In this document: positions 59,971 to 64,000 of the stretch, piece by piece
How positions within the stretch are numbered: position 1 is the first letter of the stretch
Layout: each line of letters opens with the position of its first letter
Source of the DNA: Comamonas serinivorans
Lineage (GTDB): Bacteria > Pseudomonadota > Gammaproteobacteria > Burkholderiales > Burkholderiaceae_C
Length of the DNA: 64,000 nucleotides
Assembly (NCBI RefSeq): GCF_002158865.1
Contig: NZ_CP021455.1
Span: 4,458,914 to 4,522,913, forward strand
Direction: 5' to 3'
Position numbers and translations under genes: made by a program
Notes under the pieces: model-generated
The model's database searches: none
What the model saw: the letters and a program-made list of their open reading frames with translations, nothing else
What the model was told of the DNA's origin: nothing

Positions 59971-62900
59971 ATGAAAACACTGGTCATTGCAGAAAAACCT
60001 TCGGTGGCGCAAGACATCGTGCGGGCCCTCACGCCCGTCGCGGGCGCGTTCACCAAACACGATGAATACTTCGAAAGCGACACCTACGTGGTCACCAGCG
60101 CGGTCGGCCACCTGGTCGAGATCCAGGCGCCCGAGCAGTACGACGTCAAGCGCGGCAAGTGGAGCTTTGCCAACCTGCCCGTCATCCCGCCGCATTTCGA
60201 CCTGAAGCCGGTGGACAAGACCAAGACGCGGCTCAACGCCGTCGTCAAGCAGGCCAAGCGCAAGGACGTGGACCGCCTGATCAACGCCTGCGACGCGGGG
60301 CGCGAGGGCGAGCTGATCTTCCGCCTCATCGAGCAGTACGCGGGCGGCGCCAAGCCGCTGGGCAAGCCGGTGCAGCGCCTGTGGCTGCAGAGCATGACGC
60401 CGCAGGCCATCCGCGACGGCTTCGACCACCTGCGCAGCGAGGCGCAGATGCAGGGCCTGGCCGACGCGGCGCGCTCGCGCTCGGAAGCCGACTGGCTGGT
60501 GGGCATCAACGGCACGCGCGCGATGACGGCCTTCAACTCGCGTGACGGGGGCTTCTTCCTGACCACGGTGGGCCGGGTGCAAACGCCGACGCTGGCCGTG
60601 GTGGTCGAGCGCGAAGAGCAGATCCGCAAGCACGTCTCCCGCAAGTATTGGGAGGTTCACGTTGACTTTGCAGCACAGGCAGGCCAATACCCCAGCAAGT
60701 GGTTCGACCCGACCTGGAAGAAGAACGACGATGGCGACCGCCGCGCCGACCGCATCTGGGACGAGGCCCTGGCGCGCGCGATTGCCGCGGCCGTGAACGG
60801 CCAGCCCGGCACCGTCAAGGACGAGAGCAAGCCCACGACCCAGGCCAGCCCGCTGCTGTTCGACCTGACCAGCCTGCAGCGCGAGGCCAACGGCAAGTTC
60901 GGCTTCTCGGCCAAGACCACGCTGTCGCTGGCGCAAAGCCTGTACGAACGCCACAAGGCCCTGACCTACCCGCGGACGGATTCGCGCTACCTGCCCAATG
61001 ACTACCTGGCCGTGGCCAAGCAGACCTTCGAGATGCTGGCCAAGAGCGGCATGCGCCACCTGGCGCCGCACGCGCAGACGGCGATCAACAACGGCTACGT
61101 CAAGCCCTCGCGCCGCATCTTCGACGACGCCAAGGTGTCGGACCACTTCGCCATCATCCCCACGCTGCAGGCCCCCAGCGGGCTGAGCGAGGCCGAGCAG
61201 AAGCTCTACGACCTGGTGGTGCGCCGCTTCATGGCGGTGTTCTACCCGAGCGCCGAGTACATGGTGACGACGCGCATCACCACGGTGAATGTGACCCCCA
61301 CGCTCCCTGCTTCGCAGGGTTCGCTGCCCCCCGAGGGGGCCGGCGTCGCCTTGGGGCGGCCCGGCACCGACGCCACACCTGCCGCCAGCCTGGCCGCCCA
61401 GCTGTTCCGCAGCGATGGCAAGGTGCTGGTCAAGCCGGGCTGGCTGGCCATCTACGGCAAAGAGGCCGCGGCCGAAACCGACGACGGCGAGGCCAAGGAC
61501 AAGGACAGCAAGGACGCCGGCCGCATGCTGGTGGCCGTGCAGCCCGGTGAAACCGTGCGCGCCGACGAGGTGAACGTGAAGGAGCTGGCCACGCGCCCGC
61601 CCGCGCGCTACTCGGAGGCCACGCTGCTGGGCGCCATGGAAGGCGCGGGAAAGCTCATCGACGACGACGAGCTGCGCGAAGCCATGCAGGAGAAGGGCCT
61701 GGGCACACCGGCCACGCGCGCGGCCATCATCGAAGGGCTGCTGACCGAGAAATACCTGCTGCGCGAAGGCCGTGAGCTGATCCCCACGGCCAAGGCCTCC
61801 CAGCTCATGACGCTGCTGCGCGGCCTGCAGGTCGACGAGCTGACGCGTCCCGCGCTGACCGGCGAGTGGGAGCACAAGCTGGCGCAGATGGAAAAAGGCC
61901 AGCTCTCGCGCGAAGCCTTCATGCGCGAAATCGCCGCCATGACCGAGCACATCGTCAAAAAGGCCAAGGAATACGACCGCGACACCGTGCCGGGCGACTA
62001 CGTCACCCTGGCCGCGCCCTGCCCCAACTGCGGCGGCGTGGTGCGCGAGAACTACCGCCGCTTTGCCTGCATCGGACAGGTCGACGCCGCCCGGGCGGCC
62101 GAGCTGGTGGAAAGCGGCGACGCCCACGGCTGCGGCTTCTCGTTCACCAAGACGCCGGCCGGCCGCACCTTCAGCACCGACGAGGCCGACACCCTGCTGC
62201 GCGAGCGCAAGCTGGGCCCGCTGGAGGGCTTCCGCAGCAAGGCCGGCTGGCCCTTCGTGGCCGAGCTGACCATCGTGCGCGATGAAGAGAACAGCAACTT
62301 CAAGATGGAGTTCGACTTTGGCGAAGACGCCAAGGCCGAGGAAACCGGCGAGCTGGTCGACCTGTCGGCCGAACCCAGCCTGGGACCCTGCCCCAAGTGC
62401 GGCAGCCCCGTGAAGGCCTGGGGCAAGAACTACGTCTGCACGCACGCCGTGCCCACGGCCGAACAGCCCACGCCCAGCTGCGACTTCAAGAGCGGCAAGG
62501 TCATCCTGCAGCAAGAGGTGGCGCCCGAGCAGATGCAGAAGCTGCTGGCCACCGGCAAGACCGACGAGTTGGACAAGTTCGTCTCCATGCGCACGCGCCG
62601 CGCCTTCAAGGCCCAGCTGGCCTGGAGCGCCGAAGAAGGCAAGGTGATCTTCGAGTTCGCGCCGCGCGCCAACAGCAAGTACCCGCCGCGCAAAACCGCG
62701 GGCGCCGCCGCCAAGCCGGCTGCGAAGGCCGCCAGCAAGGCCGCTGCAAAGAAAACCCCGGCCAAGACCGCGGCCAAGAAAGCCGCCGCGAAAACCGCCG
62801 CCAGCGACAAGCCCAAGGCCCCGCGCAAGGTCACCAACCCGCTGACGCCCAGCCCCGCGCTGGCCGCCGTCATCGGCAACGAGCCCGTGGGCCGCACCGA

Positions 62901-63060
62901 GGTGATGAAAAAGCTGTGGGACTACATCAAGGCCCACAACCTGCAGGACGCCAAGGACAAACGCACCATCGTCGGCGACGAGAAGCTGAAGGCGGTGTTC
63001 GGCAAGGACACGGCGGGCATGTTCGAGCTGGCGGGCATCGTCGGCAAACACCTGGGCTGA
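59971..63060 (+). CDS. topB: DNA topoisomerase III with C-terminal SWIB domain
   Basis: A 1029-residue type IA topoisomerase. The Toprim domain starts MKTLVIAEKPSVAQDIVRAL and contains ACDAGREGELIFRLI; the catalytic Tyr is residue 333 in LTYPRTDSRYLP. Two zinc-ribbon-like Cys pairs lie at about residues 684-700 (CPNCGG) and 807-832 (CPKCGS...CDF). A Lys/Ala-rich H1-like stretch (about 910-950) leads to a complete SWIB/MDM2-type domain at the C-terminus (NPLTPSPALAAVIGNEPVGRTEVMKKLWDYIKAHNLQDAKDKRTIVGDEKLKAVFG...MFELAGIVGKHL). An in-frame REP-like insertion encodes about residues 442-466. The ATG at 59971 is the family start. Confidence 0.95.
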   Translation: MKTLVIAEKPSVAQDIVRALTPVAGAFTKHDEYFESDTYVVTSAVGHLVEIQAPEQYDVKRGKWSFANLPVIPPHFDLKPVDKTKTRLNAVVKQAKRKDVDRLINACDAGREGELIFRLIEQYAGGAKPLGKPVQRLWLQSMTPQAIRDGFDHLRSEAQMQGLADAARSRSEADWLVGINGTRAMTAFNSRDGGFFLTTVGRVQTPTLAVVVEREEQIRKHVSRKYWEVHVDFAAQAGQYPSKWFDPTWKKNDDGDRRADRIWDEALARAIAAAVNGQPGTVKDESKPTTQASPLLFDLTSLQREANGKFGFSAKTTLSLAQSLYERHKALTYPRTDSRYLPNDYLAVAKQTFEMLAKSGMRHLAPHAQTAINNGYVKPSRRIFDDAKVSDHFAIIPTLQAPSGLSEAEQKLYDLVVRRFMAVFYPSAEYMVTTRITTVNVTPTLPASQGSLPPEGAGVALGRPGTDATPAASLAAQLFRSDGKVLVKPGWLAIYGKEAAAETDDGEAKDKDSKDAGRMLVAVQPGETVRADEVNVKELATRPPARYSEATLLGAMEGAGKLIDDDELREAMQEKGLGTPATRAAIIEGLLTEKYLLREGRELIPTAKASQLMTLLRGLQVDELTRPALTGEWEHKLAQMEKGQLSREAFMREIAAMTEHIVKKAKEYDRDTVPGDYVTLAAPCPNCGGVVRENYRRFACIGQVDAARAAELVESGDAHGCGFSFTKTPAGRTFSTDEADTLLRERKLGPLEGFRSKAGWPFVAELTIVRDEENSNFKMEFDFGEDAKAEETGELVDLSAEPSLGPCPKCGSPVKAWGKNYVCTHAVPTAEQPTPSCDFKSGKVILQQEVAPEQMQKLLATGKTDELDKFVSMRTRRAFKAQLAWSAEEGKVIFEFAPRANSKYPPRKTAGAAAKPAAKAASKAAAKKTPAKTAAKKAAAKTAASDKPKAPRKVTNPLTPSPALAAVIGNEPVGRTEVMKKLWDYIKAHNLQDAKDKRTIVGDEKLKAVFGKDTAGMFELAGIVGKHLG
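61294..61366 (+). repeat. REP-type sequence inserted in frame in topB
   Basis: A 73-base GC-rich stretch with two small perfect hairpins (CCCTGC...GCAGGG and GCCCCC...GGGGGC) and an end that recurs, reverse-complemented, behind the acyl-CoA ligase (9383-9399). It is read through as TPTLPASQGSLPPEGAGVALGRPG in the TopB protein. Confidence 0.75.
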
Positions 63061-63070
63061 GGCCGGCCCG

Positions 63071-63403
63071 ATGAAGCGCTCCATCCTGGCCGGCGTGGCA
63101 GCCGCGGCGCTGGGCCTGCTCAGCATGGGGGCGCTCGGCGCCGGCCTGTACTGGCTGGCCTATCCGGTGCTGCGCCCGCTGCTGGGCCACCCCCATGACT
63201 GGCAGGGAGACGGCGTCTGGCCGGCCACCCTGCTGGCCGGCATGCTCTGGGCCTTGAGCTTTCCGCTGGCGGGCCTGGTCCACCGGCGCCTGGCCGCCTC
63301 AGGTCGGCCGCCGGCCTGGCGTCGCCTCAGCTACCTCGCCATGCTGTGGCTGGGCGCCGTGGTGGCCTGGCTGCTCGTGGCGCCGCTGATGACCCCGCGC
63401 TGA
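63071..63403 (+). CDS. Small membrane protein of unknown function
   Basis: A 110-residue hydrophobic protein with about three transmembrane segments (ILAGVAAAALGLLSMGALGAGLYWLAYPVL, TLLAGMLWALSFPLAGLV, YLAMLWLGAVVAWLLVAPLM). I recognise no family. It starts 11 nt after the topB stop and is probably co-transcribed with it. Confidence 0.7.
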   Translation: MKRSILAGVAAAALGLLSMGALGAGLYWLAYPVLRPLLGHPHDWQGDGVWPATLLAGMLWALSFPLAGLVHRRLAASGRPPAWRRLSYLAMLWLGAVVAWLLVAPLMTPR

Positions 63404-63598
63404 CCACGGCGACGCGCCGCCGGCGTGGTCGCGCCACACCGCGGATGCGCAAACCGCAGGCAGGGGCCGCGATGCGCTATGATTCGCCCTCTTTCGGCCA
63501 CCACCACCCTGTGGATATGGTGTTGACAACCTCGCAGCAGGCCCTGTCACCCGGCCCCGCAATTCACAAGACATCACCAACATACCGTGGCAGAACAC
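63404..63598. other. Origin-proximal spacer upstream of dnaA
   Basis: A 195-base gap before dnaA. TGTGGATAT (63510-63518) is a one-mismatch DnaA box in reverse orientation; I see only this one, so it is at most part of an origin. A TTGACA hexamer at 63523-63528 could be the dnaA -35, with no good -10. The rest of the origin may lie downstream of dnaA, outside the window. Confidence 0.4.
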
Positions 63599-64000
63599 AT
63601 GACGGACACAGCGGAGCAGGCGTCGGAGGGTTCGGAGGGCGCAGCGCTGTGGCACGCCTGCCTGGACGTGCTGGCGCAGGATGTGCCCGAGCAGCAGTTC
63701 AACACCTGGATCAAACCCCTGGTGGCCCAGGTCAGCGACGACTTGTCCACCGTCAGCCTGGGCGTGGCCAACCGCTTCAAGCTCGATTGGGTGCGCGCGC
63801 AGTACGGCACCCGCATCGCCGAGGTGCTGGAGGCCCTGGCCGGCCAGCCCGTGCAGGTGGACCTGAACATCCTCGCGCGCGCGCCGCAGCCGCGCATTTC
63901 GACCACCACCGCCCGTTCGGTCGCCCGCATGGGCCTGCAGGCCTTGAGCGCCGATGCGGCGCCCGAGCCTGAGACACGCCCCGCCAGCCCGGCCCAGGCC
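63599..64000 (+). CDS. dnaA: Chromosomal replication initiator DnaA (5' part)
   Basis: The first 134 residues of DnaA, truncated by the window edge. Domain I reads LWHACLDVLAQDVPEQQFNTWIKPLVAQVSDDLSTVSLGVANRFKLDWVRAQYGTRIAEVL, the usual DnaA N-terminal domain that binds DnaB helicase and regulators. The Ala/Pro-rich linker domain II begins before the edge. The ATG at 63599 is used; an in-frame GTG at 63587 is four codons upstream and equally lacks a clear ribosome binding site. Confidence 0.95.
   Translation, partial: MTDTAEQASEGSEGAALWHACLDVLAQDVPEQQFNTWIKPLVAQVSDDLSTVSLGVANRFKLDWVRAQYGTRIAEVLEALAGQPVQVDLNILARAPQPRISTTTARSVARMGLQALSADAAPEPETRPASPAQA

Overview
The window is GC-rich chromosomal DNA of a betaproteobacterium, most probably a member of the Comamonadaceae (Burkholderiales). 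Supporting signs are a 1370-residue RpoB, the gene order tRNA-Tyr/Gly/Thr-tuf-tRNA-Trp-secE-nusG-rplKAJL-rpoBC, an NtrY/NtrX pair behind rsmB, a TopB carrying a C-terminal SWIB domain, and a CG-rich REP-type sequence of a kind I associate with this family from memory. The window ends inside the 5' part of dnaA, so the replication origin is probably at or just beyond the right edge. The heavily expressed rpo/rpl block lies on the minus strand, co-directional with a fork moving leftwards from there.

Layout. 1-2.0 kb: tail of an unrecognised gene, the K+-binding protein kbp (minus) and coaX. 2.3-15 kb: a catabolic region with an SDR, a MoxR/VWA pair, an acyl-CoA block (ACAD10/11-type kinase, enoyl-CoA hydratase, acyl-CoA ligase, MATE exporter, amidohydrolase), a double-headed TetR regulator and a divergent ACAD11-type acyl-CoA dehydrogenase. 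15.5-21.3 kb (minus): tRNA-Phe, an NtrX-like regulator lacking its AAA+ domain, a frameshifted ntrY, a DUF4390 gene, rsmB and a LemA-like gene. 21.4-35.4 kb (minus): the RNA polymerase/ribosomal protein/tuf/tRNA block. 35.4-40.8 kb: ung and trpC (minus), gshB, a MarR regulator, and recA-recX with an SOS box. 41.2-48 kb: a cobalamin-riboswitch-led operon for corrinoid uptake (receptor, binding protein, permease, ATPase) that ends in a luciferase-like flavin monooxygenase. 48.1-52 kb (minus): minCDE, birA and an unusual SET-domain methyltransferase. 52.2-59.5 kb (minus): a Fur-box-led FecI/FecR/TonB siderophore receptor operon, then a ZnuD-type zinc receptor with a His-rich loop and its small neighbour. 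60-64 kb: topB, a small membrane protein, a probable origin-proximal spacer and dnaA.

The most striking feature is not a gene. Sixteen intergenic copies of one dyad-symmetric element are spread over the whole window, about one per 4 kb. Fifteen are exactly 52 bp and one is 51 bp. Each has GTAT near the left end, an inner CCGTT...AACGG pair around an 8-nt centre, and ATAC near the right end. The sequence between these blocks varies freely but the length does not. Several paired positions change together (8/45, 17/36, 21/32). Most copies start or end 4-80 nt behind a stop codon, on either strand, including inside the rpoB-rpoC and nusG-rplK gaps where transcription must continue. I do not recognise it as a named family and treat it as the main candidate for something undescribed.
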